A stretch of DNA of 36,218 nt from Melioribacter roseus P3M-2. GTDB taxonomy: Bacteria > Bacteroidota > Ignavibacteria > Kapaibacteriales > Kapaibacteriaceae. The notes under the pieces were generated by a model that made no database searches, was not told where the DNA came from, and saw nothing but the letters and a program-made list of their open reading frames with translations. The first letter of the stretch is position 1, and each line of letters begins with the position of its first letter. Shown piece by piece: positions 8,554-18,887 of the stretch. A program made the position numbers and the translations under genes. The stretch covers positions 1 to 36,218 of the forward strand of contig CAMCXP010000006.1 of assembly GCA_945883395.1 (NCBI GenBank), in the 5' to 3' direction.

Positions 8554-9446
8554 TCCTCTCGCTCATCATCACATCCTGCGCGTCGATCCCACCACTGCCG
8601 TCAACGTCAATCGTGTTGGCAGACTTCGACGCGTCGCGTGGAGCAATCACCGCTGTCACGGAAATCACACCGCACGCCGGATACAACAACCAGCCTGCGT
8701 TTAGTGCTGATGGACGCACTGTGTACTACGTCGATGATGTCAATGGCGCAACCGACATTGTGCGGTACGACCGCACAAGCGGCGCACGCACGCGTGTGAC
8801 ACAAACACCGGAAGCGGAGTTTTCGCCAACGCCAATGCCTGACGGACGGAGTCTGTCTGCCGTGCGCGTGGCGCATCCAACAGCGTCGGGCGAAGCCTAC
8901 ACAGAATCACAACAGCTCTGGCGATACGATACAACCGGACGTGCCATTGCACCCATACTCGGCATGCGTCGCATCGGCTATCACTGCTGGCTGAGCGATG
9001 GCATGGTTGCCGTGTTTGTCGTGGGCGATGAAGAACGCAACGTGCCTCACGCTCTCCGCGTTGTCGAGCTTACCTCACGTCAGTCCGTTACCGTTGCGTC
9101 ATCGATCGGACGCACCTTGCGGATGTCGCCACAGAACCGATTGACCTACGTCGACAAAACAGACTCCACGCAATGGATGTTGATGTCGATTACGCAAGGC
9201 GAAGAGCGCGGAACATCCGTTCTGGCAATGCCGCGCGGCTCGGAAGATTTCGTCTGGCTTGCAGATGGTCGCGTACTCATGAGCAGTGCCGACGGGTTGC
9301 TGATTGCACAACAGAACGGCACCGCTTGGTCGTACACGCCGGTGTCGGGCGTGTTGCCGCTGCGCGGACGTATCGGACGCATCGCGATGAGTTCGGACGG
9401 TCGCACGCTTGCAATGGTTGTAACGCGCGGCGTACGTTCGAACTAA
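8496..9446 (+). CDS. Putative lipoprotein with WD40/TolB-like beta-propeller (PD40) repeats
   Basis: Hydrophobic [12 protein letters not shown] lipobox. Repeats [53 protein letters not shown]. Apparent GTG start at 8496 lies inside proS. Confidence 0.72.
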   Translation: MYQDRQAKHTARVVRTSVLILSLIITSCASIPPLPSTSIVLADFDASRGAITAVTEITPHAGYNNQPAFSADGRTVYYVDDVNGATDIVRYDRTSGARTRVTQTPEAEFSPTPMPDGRSLSAVRVAHPTASGEAYTESQQLWRYDTTGRAIAPILGMRRIGYHCWLSDGMVAVFVVGDEERNVPHALRVVELTSRQSVTVASSIGRTLRMSPQNRLTYVDKTDSTQWMLMSITQGEERGTSVLAMPRGSEDFVWLADGRVLMSSADGLLIAQQNGTAWSYTPVSGVLPLRGRIGRIAMSSDGRTLAMVVTRGVRSN

Positions 9447-9457
9447 CACCGACAACG

Positions 9458-10576
9458 ATGATGCGTACCGCTCTCTTCATAGCTATCACAGGTATTGCGA
9501 GCTTCGCCGTGCTACACGCTCGCGACAGCACCGTCGTTACTGCACACGTGCTACTTGACGCCGCGTACTCAACGTCGTTCAACGCACCAGCCAATCACGA
9601 ACGCGCATTCACGCTGCAGCCATCGCGCAACGATCAATTCGGCATCATGCAAGGCATTGTGGGCGTTGAGCTGCGAAACACACACGTGCGTGGCAAGGTA
9701 GCGGCACAAACTGGTTGGTTTGCCGATGTACTCTGGACCGGACCAGATGCTGCGTTCCGGTGGCTGAGCGAAGCATGGATTGGCGTGCGCCTCACTGATG
9801 GCGTCTGGCTCGACGCTGGCGTGTATCCATCTCACATTGGCGCAGAGTCGATGATTGCACGCGACAACCTTGTGCTGTCGCGACTGTACGTTTCCGATGC
9901 AACGCCGTACGCCGAGACCGGCTTGTCGCTCACATGGGACGAGTCGGCATCGACATCAGTTGCCGTGCATATCCTCAACGGATGGCAACGCATTACAGAC
10001 AACAATGACGGCATCGCAATTGGTACGCGACTCACGCATCGTCCAACCGACGCCATCACGCTATCGTGGAGCACCTTTGTTGGAGACGAGCAGCCCCGCG
10101 GAGCTGCCCAACAACAACTTCGCTACTACAGCAACATGTGGATGCAATGGAACGCCACCGACGAACTCACACTCGCAGCACTCGCAGACATCGGCGCACA
10201 GGAACGGACATTAGCGCAGTATGACATCGTCTGGTATCTCGGCGCTATCGCCGCACTTCGCGTCTCTCCAGCTCTGCGCATTGCTGGACGCATCGAACAC
10301 ATGCACGACCAGCACAACGTGTTGATTCCAACGCCAACGCAGCAACCGTTCATCTCAACGTCGGCATCCATTAACGCCGATTACGCATTCGGTGAGAGCC
10401 TGCTCCTCCGCGCCGAAGGGCGGATACTACAAGCCCCATACGCGATGTTTCCATCACGTACAGGGCTTCGAATGCAAGATGCGTTTGTGACCCTTTCGGC
10501 GTCGTACGCGTTTCAGCTACCGCTTACTGCTCAGTATACAGCGTCGAGTTATCAACGTAGATCAAGTAATCCTTGA
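9458..10576 (+). CDS. Outer membrane beta-barrel porin (OmpL/BBP2-like)
   Basis: Signal peptide MMRTALFIAITGIASFAVLHA. Alternating amphipathic strands, LDAGVYPSHIGAESMIARDNLVLSRLYVSDATPYAETGLSLTWDES. Start at 9458 rather than the ORF-track 9173. Confidence 0.75.
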   Translation: MMRTALFIAITGIASFAVLHARDSTVVTAHVLLDAAYSTSFNAPANHERAFTLQPSRNDQFGIMQGIVGVELRNTHVRGKVAAQTGWFADVLWTGPDAAFRWLSEAWIGVRLTDGVWLDAGVYPSHIGAESMIARDNLVLSRLYVSDATPYAETGLSLTWDESASTSVAVHILNGWQRITDNNDGIAIGTRLTHRPTDAITLSWSTFVGDEQPRGAAQQQLRYYSNMWMQWNATDELTLAALADIGAQERTLAQYDIVWYLGAIAALRVSPALRIAGRIEHMHDQHNVLIPTPTQQPFISTSASINADYAFGESLLLRAEGRILQAPYAMFPSRTGLRMQDAFVTLSASYAFQLPLTAQYTASSYQRRSSNP

Positions 10577-10916
10577 TCTTGCCGTCGACCATGTTGAAGA
10601 CGTTTGCGAAATGAACGCTGAGCGTTGAACCGCTGTGACGCGTGTATGTCACGGTGCCTTCGGTAAGCACAAAGCCATCGCCTTCACGGACGCTGAGGTT
10701 CGAGTGCTTGATTGCTGCGATGCTCTGGAACCAACCCTCGAGGAAGTTCACGATGTTCTCCTTACCAACGACCGCTGGGTGGTTGGCAAAACGGAACTGC
10801 GCATCGTCTGTGAGGAATGTTCCGAACAGCACGTGATCCTTGGCGTCGATGCCGTTAAAGAGTACGCTGAATTCTGGATGTGGCATGTGAGTCTCTGAAA
10901 CGAGTTGGGAAAGCAT
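10524..10916 (-). CDS. NTF2/SnoaL-like domain protein
   Basis: Compact alpha+beta ORF: FNGIDAKDHVLFGTFLTDDAQFRFANHPAVVGKENIVNFLEGWFQSIAAIKHSNLSV. ATG at 10916 sits 8 nt after TAGTTTCG. An alternative ATG is at 10886. Confidence 0.8.
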   Translation of the reverse strand: MLSQLVSETHMPHPEFSVLFNGIDAKDHVLFGTFLTDDAQFRFANHPAVVGKENIVNFLEGWFQSIAAIKHSNLSVREGDGFVLTEGTVTYTRHSGSTLSVHFANVFNMVDGKIKDYLIYVDNSTLYTEQ

Positions 10917-10924
10917 TGTTAACG

Positions 10925-10932
10925 CGAAACTA
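10925..10932 (-). promoter_or_regulatory. -7-like element TAGTTTCG for the NTF2-like gene
   Basis: One mismatch to TAnnTTTG. 8 nt upstream of ATG 10916 (minus strand). Confidence 0.45.
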
Positions 10933-11016
10933 CGAGTTTTTGTTCCTGATACCGACCAATCAGTCAATTTCCCACCAGTTCACGTAGACGGATAGCCCGA
11001 CCGTCCAGTTGCTCCG

Positions 11017-11024
11017 TATCTTTG
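11017..11024 (+). promoter_or_regulatory. -7 element TATCTTTG upstream of lepA
   Basis: Exact TAnnTTTG. 7 nt before ATG 11032. Confidence 0.65.
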
Positions 11025-11031
11025 CCGTCTT

Positions 11032-12831
11032 ATGAAGAACTACCGCAACTTTTGCATCATCGCGCATATTGACCACGGGAAGTCCACACTGGCAGACCGA
11101 TTGCTGGAGCGGACAGGGCGTGTGTCGGCGCGCGAGATGACAATGAATCAGATTCTCGACGACAACCCTCTCGAGCAAGAGCGTGGCATCACCATCAAGC
11201 TGCATGCGATCCAAATGGATTACACAGCTAACGATGGAAGCACCTACAAGCTCAACCTCATAGATACTCCGGGTCACGTCGACTTCTCCTACGAGGTATC
11301 ACGTTCTCTGAGCGCATGCGAAGGCGCACTCCTGGTTGTGGATGCAACCCAGGGCGTCGAGGCACAAACGATTTCGAACCTGTTCATGGCTATCGAGCAA
11401 GGTTTGGAGATCATCCCAGTGATCAACAAGATCGACTTGCCAAGTGCCGTGACGACGATCGAAAACGTGAAGCAACAGGTTATCGACCTGATCGGTTGCA
11501 AAGAAGAGGACATGATCCTAGCATCTGCGAAGGCAGGCATCGGGATCGATGAAATCCTCGAAACAGTTGTTGCCAAGATCCCACCACCGAAGGGCGATCC
11601 AAAAGCACCGCTGCGCGCGTTGATTTACGACTCGATCTTCGATGCCTATCGTGGTGTGGTAGTAAACGTACGTGTGTTCGATGGCACGATGAAGGAGAAA
11701 GACAAGATCCTTTTCATGAACACAAATCAAAGTTATGAGCTCGACGAAGTCGGTGTGCTTCACATGCAGCGCAAACGCACTGGCATCCTTGAAGCCGGCA
11801 ACGTAGGGTACTTTACCGCTGCAATCCGCCGCCTGCATGACTCCAAGGTGGGTGATACCGTAACACTTGCAAATAACCCAACAACAAATCCAATCGAGGG
11901 TTTCCGCGAAGTCAAGCCGATGGTGTTTTCGGGCATCTACCCGGCCGACAGCGACGACTTCGAGGATTTGCGCGAAGCACTCGGCAAGCTGGCACTCAAC
12001 GACTCCGCTATCAGCTTCGAACCTGAATCATCAAATGCACTTGGCTTTGGTTTTCGCTGCGGATTCCTTGGCTTGCTCCACATGGAGATCGTCCAGGAAC
12101 GCCTCGAGCGTGAATTCAACCAGGTGATCGTCACCACTGTACCTAACGTACGCTACAAGGTGATCACCACACGCGACGAGATCCTCTGGGTCGATAATCC
12201 GTCGCAACTCCCGAACCCAACGCTGATTAAGGAAATTCAAGAGCCATTCATTCGCGCACAGATCATCGCGCCATCGGAATACGTTGGCACGATTATGAAG
12301 CTCTGCATGGAACGTCGTGGCACAATGCTTGGTCAGTCGTATCTGTCGGCAGACCGTGTTGACATGACATTTGATTTGCCGCTGGCTGAAGTGGTATTCG
12401 ACTTCTACGACAAGCTGAAGTCGAACACACGTGGGTATGCATCGCTCGACTACGAGTACTCCGACTACAAGCAGGGCGAGCTGGTCCGCATGGACATCCT
12501 CCTGAACGGCGAGCCTGTTGACGCGTTGTCGTCGATCGTGCACCGCCAGAAGGCTCATGAATGGGGCAAGAAGTTGTGCGCCAAGCTTAAAGAGCTCATC
12601 CCACGTCAGATGTTCGAAGTTGCTATTCAAGCTGCCATCGGTTCGAAGGTTGTTGCACGCGAATCGATCAGTGCAATTCGCAAGAACGTAATCGCCAAGT
12701 GTTATGGTGGCGACATTTCGCGGAAGCGCAAGTTGCTCGACAAGCAGAAGGAAGGCAAGAAGCGCATGAAGCAAGTAGGCAAGGTGGAAATCCCGCAGGA
12801 AGCATTCCACGCAGTTCTCTCTATTGATTGA
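11032..12831 (+). CDS. lepA: Elongation factor 4 (LepA)
   Basis: [48 protein letters not shown], and the LepA C-terminal domain ending [20 protein letters not shown]. Confidence 0.98.
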   Translation: MKNYRNFCIIAHIDHGKSTLADRLLERTGRVSAREMTMNQILDDNPLEQERGITIKLHAIQMDYTANDGSTYKLNLIDTPGHVDFSYEVSRSLSACEGALLVVDATQGVEAQTISNLFMAIEQGLEIIPVINKIDLPSAVTTIENVKQQVIDLIGCKEEDMILASAKAGIGIDEILETVVAKIPPPKGDPKAPLRALIYDSIFDAYRGVVVNVRVFDGTMKEKDKILFMNTNQSYELDEVGVLHMQRKRTGILEAGNVGYFTAAIRRLHDSKVGDTVTLANNPTTNPIEGFREVKPMVFSGIYPADSDDFEDLREALGKLALNDSAISFEPESSNALGFGFRCGFLGLLHMEIVQERLEREFNQVIVTTVPNVRYKVITTRDEILWVDNPSQLPNPTLIKEIQEPFIRAQIIAPSEYVGTIMKLCMERRGTMLGQSYLSADRVDMTFDLPLAEVVFDFYDKLKSNTRGYASLDYEYSDYKQGELVRMDILLNGEPVDALSSIVHRQKAHEWGKKLCAKLKELIPRQMFEVAIQAAIGSKVVARESISAIRKNVIAKCYGGDISRKRKLLDKQKEGKKRMKQVGKVEIPQEAFHAVLSID

Positions 12832-12836
12832 TCGCT

Positions 12837-13808
12837 ATGTCTCTCATCGAAACCATCTACAGCACGTTTGGTCCGTTCGGACAATGGCTTATCCGCCGTC
12901 GACGTGCGCGGTTGAATGCTCCGAAGCCTGAAACGTTTGTGCAACACGTTGTAGCATGGATTAGGACGCTTGTGTGGGCGGTGTCGGTGGTGACCATCAT
13001 CAACGGCTTAGCTCTTGCGTCGTTCACTGTCCCGACGGGTTCGATGGAGCGCACCGTGATGGCGGGTGATTTCCTCTTCGTGAACAAGTTTATCTACGGT
13101 CCATCAACGCCGCAGATCATTCCGTTTCTCAATCTGCCGCTCCCCTTCTACAAGCTTCCGCCGCTGAGCGCGCCGAAGCATGGCGATGTGATCGTCTTCA
13201 TCTTCCCGGGCAATCGCGACGATGCAACGGCTGATCATTTCGAGTACTATCTCAAGCGCTGTATCGCCGTTGCCGGCGACACGCTCGAGATCCGTGGCGG
13301 ACGTGTGATTGTCAACGGTGTTGAACGTCCGCTCCCTGAGCACGGACAGTTTGCCCCCTACAGTCGCGAAGAGCGCATGGCGCGTCATGAGTACGACCGG
13401 ATGGCGACGTTTCCACAAGGACGTCTGTTCACGCGCGATGATTATGGTCCGATCCGCATTCCGAAAGAAGGCGATGTGATCGCACTCACACCAGAGTCGG
13501 TCTATGAATGGGCGACGTTCATCCGTCGTGAAGGCCACACCGTTAATCTCGGCACAGGCACCATCGACGGACAACCAGCACCGTCCTACACCGTCGAACG
13601 CGACTACGTGTTTGGCATGGGCGATAACCGCGACAACTCTGCCGACTCACGCTTCTGGGGATTCATCCCGCAGGACGATGTCGTTGGCACACCAATGGTC
13701 GTGTACTGGTCGTGGGAACCCGACAACATGGAGTCCGGCAAGCGCTTGTCGCTCTTCGAGCGCTTTGGAACGATTCGTTGGAATCGCCTCGGGACGGTCA
13801 TCCACTAA
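12837..13808 (+). CDS. lepB: Signal peptidase I (paralogue 1)
   Basis: Catalytic Ser box FTVPTGSMERTVMAGDFLFVNKFIYG, Lys box YLKRCIAVAGD, box E FGMGDNRDNSADSRFWGFIP. ATG at 12837. Confidence 0.94.
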   Translation: MSLIETIYSTFGPFGQWLIRRRRARLNAPKPETFVQHVVAWIRTLVWAVSVVTIINGLALASFTVPTGSMERTVMAGDFLFVNKFIYGPSTPQIIPFLNLPLPFYKLPPLSAPKHGDVIVFIFPGNRDDATADHFEYYLKRCIAVAGDTLEIRGGRVIVNGVERPLPEHGQFAPYSREERMARHEYDRMATFPQGRLFTRDDYGPIRIPKEGDVIALTPESVYEWATFIRREGHTVNLGTGTIDGQPAPSYTVERDYVFGMGDNRDNSADSRFWGFIPQDDVVGTPMVVYWSWEPDNMESGKRLSLFERFGTIRWNRLGTVIH

Positions 13809-13809
13809 G

Positions 13810-14412
13810 ATGGAGAGCCCCGGGTTCTCAAGCATTCGCTGGCGCGATCTCGCCCTCACTGCAGTATTCGCTGCGTGTATTGCGATTGCGTTGCGCGTGT
13901 TCGTACTTGGCGCGTTTACGATCCCGTCGCACTCCATGGAAGGCACAATTCTCCATGGCGACTACATCCTCATGAGCAAGATCACGTATCTCCTGCGCGA
14001 TGTGCGCCGTGGTGATGTGATCATCTTCTCGCTCCCAGATTCGCTTCGCGGACGCGAACCAAACGAACTCTACATCAAGCGTGTTGTCGGCCTGCCGGGC
14101 GATACGCTGTTGTTGACACACGAATCAATCTCCGTCAACGACACACTCTTGCCAACGCCACCACAAGCACAGCCGCCATACGATCCGTTACGCTCACCGA
14201 AGGATCGCAAGCGTACGATTGTGGTGCCACCTGGCAGCTTCTTTGTGATGGGCGACAACCGAAGCAATTCCTACGATTCACGGTCTTGGGGGATGCTTCC
14301 AAGCGATCACATCATGGGCTCGCCTCTGTTCATCTACTGGTCGTTCGGTGATACTCCTAACAACCCCGCGGAACACATTCGCTGGGATCGTCTGTTTCAC
14401 ATGATCAAGTAA
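13810..14412 (+). CDS. lepB: Signal peptidase I (paralogue 2, compact)
   Basis: FTIPSHSMEGTILHGDYILMSK, YIKRVVGLPGD, VMGDNRSNSYDSRSWGMLP. ATG at 13810, one base after the first lepB stop. The ORF-track start at 13504 is upstream noise. Confidence 0.94.
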   Translation: MESPGFSSIRWRDLALTAVFAACIAIALRVFVLGAFTIPSHSMEGTILHGDYILMSKITYLLRDVRRGDVIIFSLPDSLRGREPNELYIKRVVGLPGDTLLLTHESISVNDTLLPTPPQAQPPYDPLRSPKDRKRTIVVPPGSFFVMGDNRSNSYDSRSWGMLPSDHIMGSPLFIYWSFGDTPNNPAEHIRWDRLFHMIK

Positions 14413-15545
14413 TGCGCGGCTACTACCTCCATATCCCCTTCTGCGAAAAGAAGTGCTCGTACTGCGACTTCTACAGTCTCGAGACAACGCAGCACATCGA
14501 TGCATTCGTCGAGACGTTGTTGCGCGAGATCACGATGCGTGCAGATGCTCCAACAAGCGAACCTGTCACATCCGTGTTCTTCGGCGGCGGCACACCATCG
14601 CTGCTTTCGATCGAGGCATTGACTCGCATTACAGAGCATGTGCGCGCCAGCGTATCGGTTGCACCGGACGCCGAGTGGACGATGGAATGTAACCCAGGCA
14701 CAGTTACAGCTGAGTCACTTCAGGGATATGCACACGCAGGCATTAATCGCTTGTCCTTCGGTGTGCAGTCCTTCACGGAGTCAGAACTTGCGTTTCTCGA
14801 TCGCATTCACACCGCCGATGAAGCGTCACTGGCAATGCAGCTTGCCCGTCAAGCAGGCTTTGCAAACGTCAACATGGACCTCATGTTCGCTGTGCCGGGG
14901 CAGACGTTTGCTTCCTTGCACTACAACATTGAGCGTCTCCTCGCACTCGAACCCGATCACATCAGCGCGTACTCGTTGATCTACGAACACGGCACACCGC
15001 TCTATGCGAAATTGAAAAAGGGGCTTGTCACTCCCACATCGGAAGACACCGATGCAGCAATGTATGCGCTGGTGATCGACACGCTCACACGCGCCGGATA
15101 CGAACAGTACGAGGTCAGTAACTTCGCACGTCCTGGTCGACGTTGTTTACACAACCGCACATATTGGTTCTGCGCTCCCTACACTTCCGTGGGACCTAGT
15201 GCTCATGGCTTGCTGGGTGCAACCCGTTACTGGAACCATCGTTCACTCACACAGTGGACGGCAAAAGTGTATGCTGCGGAACTCCCTGAAGCCAATCGCG
15301 AGATACTCAACATTCAGGAACAACTCACGGAATTCTTGTTCTGTACGTTACGTGCTGAGGGCATTCCCGTGGACATCATACGCGATCGCTTTGGCATTGA
15401 TATTCGCCAAGCGCTGGGGCAGCATCTATCGCATTGGAGTGAGGCTGACTTCATCCGCGATACAGGTGCGCATCTCCGGTTAACAGCCGAGGGCTATCGT
15501 GTATGTGACGAGCTCACGCTGCACATGCTTGCATGTGTAGAGTAA
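14412..15545 (+). CDS. hemW: Radical SAM heme chaperone HemW-like (coproporphyrinogen III oxidase-like)
   Basis: YYLHIPFCEKKCSYCDF (CxxxCxYC), FFGGGTPSLL, RLSFGVQSF, CLHNRTYW. TAATG overlap with lepB2. Confidence 0.93.
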   Translation: MRGYYLHIPFCEKKCSYCDFYSLETTQHIDAFVETLLREITMRADAPTSEPVTSVFFGGGTPSLLSIEALTRITEHVRASVSVAPDAEWTMECNPGTVTAESLQGYAHAGINRLSFGVQSFTESELAFLDRIHTADEASLAMQLARQAGFANVNMDLMFAVPGQTFASLHYNIERLLALEPDHISAYSLIYEHGTPLYAKLKKGLVTPTSEDTDAAMYALVIDTLTRAGYEQYEVSNFARPGRRCLHNRTYWFCAPYTSVGPSAHGLLGATRYWNHRSLTQWTAKVYAAELPEANREILNIQEQLTEFLFCTLRAEGIPVDIIRDRFGIDIRQALGQHLSHWSEADFIRDTGAHLRLTAEGYRVCDELTLHMLACVE

Positions 15546-15548
15546 GCG

Positions 15549-16736
15549 TTACCGCGAGCGTACGGCGTCGGCAACAACAATGCGCGCAGCACGGCGCGCG
15601 GGATACTGCGCAGCAAGACCCGCACAAAGGATGCCCATACAGGCGACGATGATCACGTCGAGCGCATACACATCAACCGGAAGTGCTGGGATGGCATACC
15701 CTTGCGTCATGTCGAACCGTATCCATTGAAACGTGCGTTGGCCAATGCAAAGTCCAACGCCAAGCAGACTACCAACAAGCACACTACCCACACCAAAGGC
15801 AAGGCCCTGCAACTGGAAGATCTGATGGATCTGACGGTCAGTTGCACCAATCGCCTTGAGAATCGCAATGTCGCGTCGCTTCTCCATCACGCCAAGCGTG
15901 AGTGACACAAGAATGTTGAACGCCGCCACAACGACGATCAGCGAGAGAACGATGAACGAACCGATGCGCTCAAGACGCATCATGTCAAACATCGTGCGGT
16001 GCATTTCACGCCACGGTTCCGCCTGATAGCCCCGTTCCCGTAGCGTCTGTGCCACGTTGTCGGCGCGATCGGCATCAACGAGTCGAATGTCGGTATAGGC
16101 AACGGCCGAGGCGCGCGCAATCGACGTAAGTACAGTGTCGAGCATATACATCTGCACAGATGCAGATGCTCCCGATGTTGCAGGCGTCAGGATGCCGCGA
16201 ACTTCGACGCGTGCTCCTGTTGGTATCGACATTGTGAGCAATGATGATTCGATTGCCTCCGGCGCGAGCACAACCAGCGTATCGCCGAGGTAGACGTTGA
16301 GTGCTTCGGCTAGTTCAAGCGACACGATAGCGCCAGACAGATCTTGGCGGTGTGCGATGTCTGCGACTCCGATCACCGTTGATCGTGCAAGATCATCGAT
16401 CACTGCTGGTGTATTGCCTATACCCAACGTGCGCACGGCAGTCGTCCGCCCCGGCAGTTGCACGACGAGCGTCGACTGGTATACGTGCGAGGCAAGCGCA
16501 ACGCCAGTGATTCCGCTTACGATCGACGCAGCGTTGCCCACCACACGCACATGCGGTCCGGCACTCGTCATGCTGTCGATAGCTACGCCACGAAATCCAT
16601 TAAACAGCGACAGTACGATGATCAGCGCCGCAGTGCCAACAGCGATACCCACCACCGAGATGCCACCAATAAGACCAATCGCTGAAAGTCGGCGAGGCCG
16701 GATGTACCGCAGCGCAATTGCTACAGACGAATTCAC
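15549..16736 (-). CDS. FtsX/LolC-LolE-like ABC transporter permease
   Basis: N-terminal IALRYIRPRR, MacB/LolC-like periplasmic region, FNILVSLTLGVMEKRRDIAILKAIGATDRQIHQIFQLQGLAFGVGSVLVGSLLG. Confidence 0.9.
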   Translation of the reverse strand: MNSSVAIALRYIRPRRLSAIGLIGGISVVGIAVGTAALIIVLSLFNGFRGVAIDSMTSAGPHVRVVGNAASIVSGITGVALASHVYQSTLVVQLPGRTTAVRTLGIGNTPAVIDDLARSTVIGVADIAHRQDLSGAIVSLELAEALNVYLGDTLVVLAPEAIESSLLTMSIPTGARVEVRGILTPATSGASASVQMYMLDTVLTSIARASAVAYTDIRLVDADRADNVAQTLRERGYQAEPWREMHRTMFDMMRLERIGSFIVLSLIVVVAAFNILVSLTLGVMEKRRDIAILKAIGATDRQIHQIFQLQGLAFGVGSVLVGSLLGVGLCIGQRTFQWIRFDMTQGYAIPALPVDVYALDVIIVACMGILCAGLAAQYPARRAARIVVADAVRSR

Positions 16737-18835
16737 AATCGACGCTTCGATGGAAGAAACGTTTGCTGCGCGCGTATAGGCGTCTCACCTGGCTCGACGC
16801 GACGGTACGAGCCATCCTGTTCAAGCATGCGTGTCTTCACAGTATCGGAGAGATATGTTTTCAGAATTTCGCGCAAGCGCTTCTTCACCTTCGTATCATG
16901 GACTGGAAACACGATCTCGATGCGACGATCAAGGTTGCGCGTCATCCAATCCGCACTCGAGATAAACAGCGCATCGTCGCCGCCATTTCTGAACCAGAAG
17001 ATGCGGCTGTGTTCGAGGAACCGGTCAAGAATACTTCGGACCGTGATGTTCTCACTCACGCCCGGTACACCAGCACGCAGGGAGCAAACACCGCGCACAA
17101 TCAGCTCGATCTTTATACCAGCCATTGATGCGCGATAGAGGGCCTTGATGATCGCCGTATCGATCAAAGCATTCATCTTCGCGATGATATGCCCCTTACC
17201 ACCTTGTTGTACATGCGCAATCTCACGATCGATCAAGTCGATGAACGTACTGCGCAGATTCAAGGGGGCTACACCAATGTGCTGCCATGATGCGTGACGT
17301 GAGTATCCGGTGAGCAGGTTAAACAGATGCACGAAATCCCGCTCAAACTCCTGACGTCCCGTGAAGATCCCAACGTCTGTGTACACCCGCGACGTTGCGA
17401 GATTATAATTGCCCGTGGCAACGTGTGCATAGGTAAGCACACTGGTGCCTTCCTTGCGGACAACGAGGCACACCTTGCAGTGCACCTTCAGACCCATCAC
17501 GCCGTAGACAACGTGCACGCCTGCCTGTTCAAGTGCACGCGCCCATTGAATGTTGGTTTCTTCATCAAAGCGCGCCTTCAACTCAACGAAGGCCGTAACA
17601 TTCTTGCCAAGGGTTGCGGCGCGCTTGAGCGCTTCGATCACCGGGGACCGACCGCCTGCGCGATAGAGCGTGATCTTGATCGCAAGCACAAGCGGATCCT
17701 CAGCAGCAGCCTCGATAAACCGCACAACGGAGTTCGTGAACGAATCGAACGGGTGATGCACGAAGATGTCGCCATCTTTTAGAACGTCGAAAATGTTCTC
17801 ACCATCACGCTCGAACTCCACGACCTTCCGGGAGATGAACGGCACGTCCTTCAGCCCGCGACGGTCTAACTGCATCAGCGCTAGGAAGTCTTGGAGGTTC
17901 AGCGGCATATCGACGCTATAGACATCGGAATTCTCGAGCTCGAGCGCACGCGTGAAGAACTGCGTGAGTTTGCGTGGCATCTCCGGACTGATCTCCATGC
18001 GCACAGCATCGGTGCCCCAACGCCGCTGCCGAATACCCTCGGCGACAGCCGTGATGAGATCGTTGGCTTCGTCTTCAGCGATATCTACGTCGGCATCACG
18101 CGTAACGCGGAAGAGATGACTCTCCTCTACACGCAGCCCAGGGAAAAGGATACTGGCATGCGCCCGAATAACATCCTCGAACAGCACATAGTGATGTCCA
18201 CCGGTACGTGCGAGCTTGATCAACCGCGGCAGAGCCGACGGTAACTGTACGACAGCAACCTTGCTTTCGTCCTCGTCGCTTTGTTCGTCGATCAATCGAA
18301 ACGCAATCGTCAGCGATCGATTGAGCAGGCGCGGAAACGGGTGTCCAGGATCAAGGGCAAGGGGCGTAAGCACCGGCATGATGTTGTCGAAGAAATCACG
18401 CTCAAGATCTATGCGTTCTTCGGCGGTGAGTTCTTCATGCCGATGCAGGTAAATCCCCTCGCGTTCGAGAGCCGGCACAATCGTCTTGCGCCAGACATCT
18501 GTCTGCCGCTTGTACAGCGGAATCAAACGTGCTCGAATCTCGCGCATCTGTTCAAGGGGCGTCATTCCTTCGGCAGAGAGTTCCGTTACACCGGAGTAGA
18601 TCTGCTCCTGCAACCCTGCTACGCGAATCATGAAGAACTCGTCAAGATTCGTTGAGAAGATCGCCAAGAACTTCAGTCGCTCAAGGAGCGGATGCGTTAG
18701 ATCTTCGGCCTCTTCGAGGACGCGCTTGTTAAACTCAATCCAGGATAGCTCGCGGTTAAGATAGAGCGACTCGTCGTCGAGGTCAATTGCCGCAGGCGAC
18801 GACTGCTTTTTGGCCTTTGTGATGCGTTTTGCCAT
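16733..18835 (-). CDS. ppk1: Polyphosphate kinase 1
   Basis: YLNRELSWIEFNKRVLEEA, FFMIRVAGLQEQ, FVHHPFDSF, AIKITLYRAGGRSPVIEAL, YAHVATGNYNLATSRVYTDVGIFTG, IVRGVCSLRAGVPGVSENI. Confidence 0.97.
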   Translation of the reverse strand: MAKRITKAKKQSSPAAIDLDDESLYLNRELSWIEFNKRVLEEAEDLTHPLLERLKFLAIFSTNLDEFFMIRVAGLQEQIYSGVTELSAEGMTPLEQMREIRARLIPLYKRQTDVWRKTIVPALEREGIYLHRHEELTAEERIDLERDFFDNIMPVLTPLALDPGHPFPRLLNRSLTIAFRLIDEQSDEDESKVAVVQLPSALPRLIKLARTGGHHYVLFEDVIRAHASILFPGLRVEESHLFRVTRDADVDIAEDEANDLITAVAEGIRQRRWGTDAVRMEISPEMPRKLTQFFTRALELENSDVYSVDMPLNLQDFLALMQLDRRGLKDVPFISRKVVEFERDGENIFDVLKDGDIFVHHPFDSFTNSVVRFIEAAAEDPLVLAIKITLYRAGGRSPVIEALKRAATLGKNVTAFVELKARFDEETNIQWARALEQAGVHVVYGVMGLKVHCKVCLVVRKEGTSVLTYAHVATGNYNLATSRVYTDVGIFTGRQEFERDFVHLFNLLTGYSRHASWQHIGVAPLNLRSTFIDLIDREIAHVQQGGKGHIIAKMNALIDTAIIKALYRASMAGIKIELIVRGVCSLRAGVPGVSENITVRSILDRFLEHSRIFWFRNGGDDALFISSADWMTRNLDRRIEIVFPVHDTKVKKRLREILKTYLSDTVKTRMLEQDGSYRRVEPGETPIRAQQTFLPSKRRL

Positions 18836-18839
18836 ACTG

Positions 18840-18847
18840 CGAAGCTA
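18840..18847 (-). promoter_or_regulatory. -7-like element TAGCTTCG upstream of ppk1
   Basis: One mismatch to TAnnTTTG. 4 nt (CAGT) before the minus-strand ATG at 18835. Confidence 0.5.
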
Positions 18848-18887
18848 CCGAAGACGCCGCAATGAGTGTGTTACGTTTTCTTCGAAA

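Noticed and set aside
9173-9457. N-terminal extension of the porin ORF upstream of 9458
   Set aside because: This stretch is an out-of-frame read of the lipoprotein gene. The signal peptide begins at MMRTALF (9458).
11025-11031. CCGTCTT before the lepA ATG matching the ACCGTCTT octamer at 881-888
   Set aside because: A 7-nt match in a 36 kb window is easily chance. No tandem array exists at lepA.
12031-12810. 259-aa minus-strand ORF opposite lepA
   Set aside because: Shadow ORF of lepA. No start-proximal promoter motif and no recognisable family.
13504-13809. N-terminal extension of the second signal peptidase ORF
   Set aside because: Out-of-frame read of lepB1. The natural start is ATG 13810 directly after the lepB1 stop.
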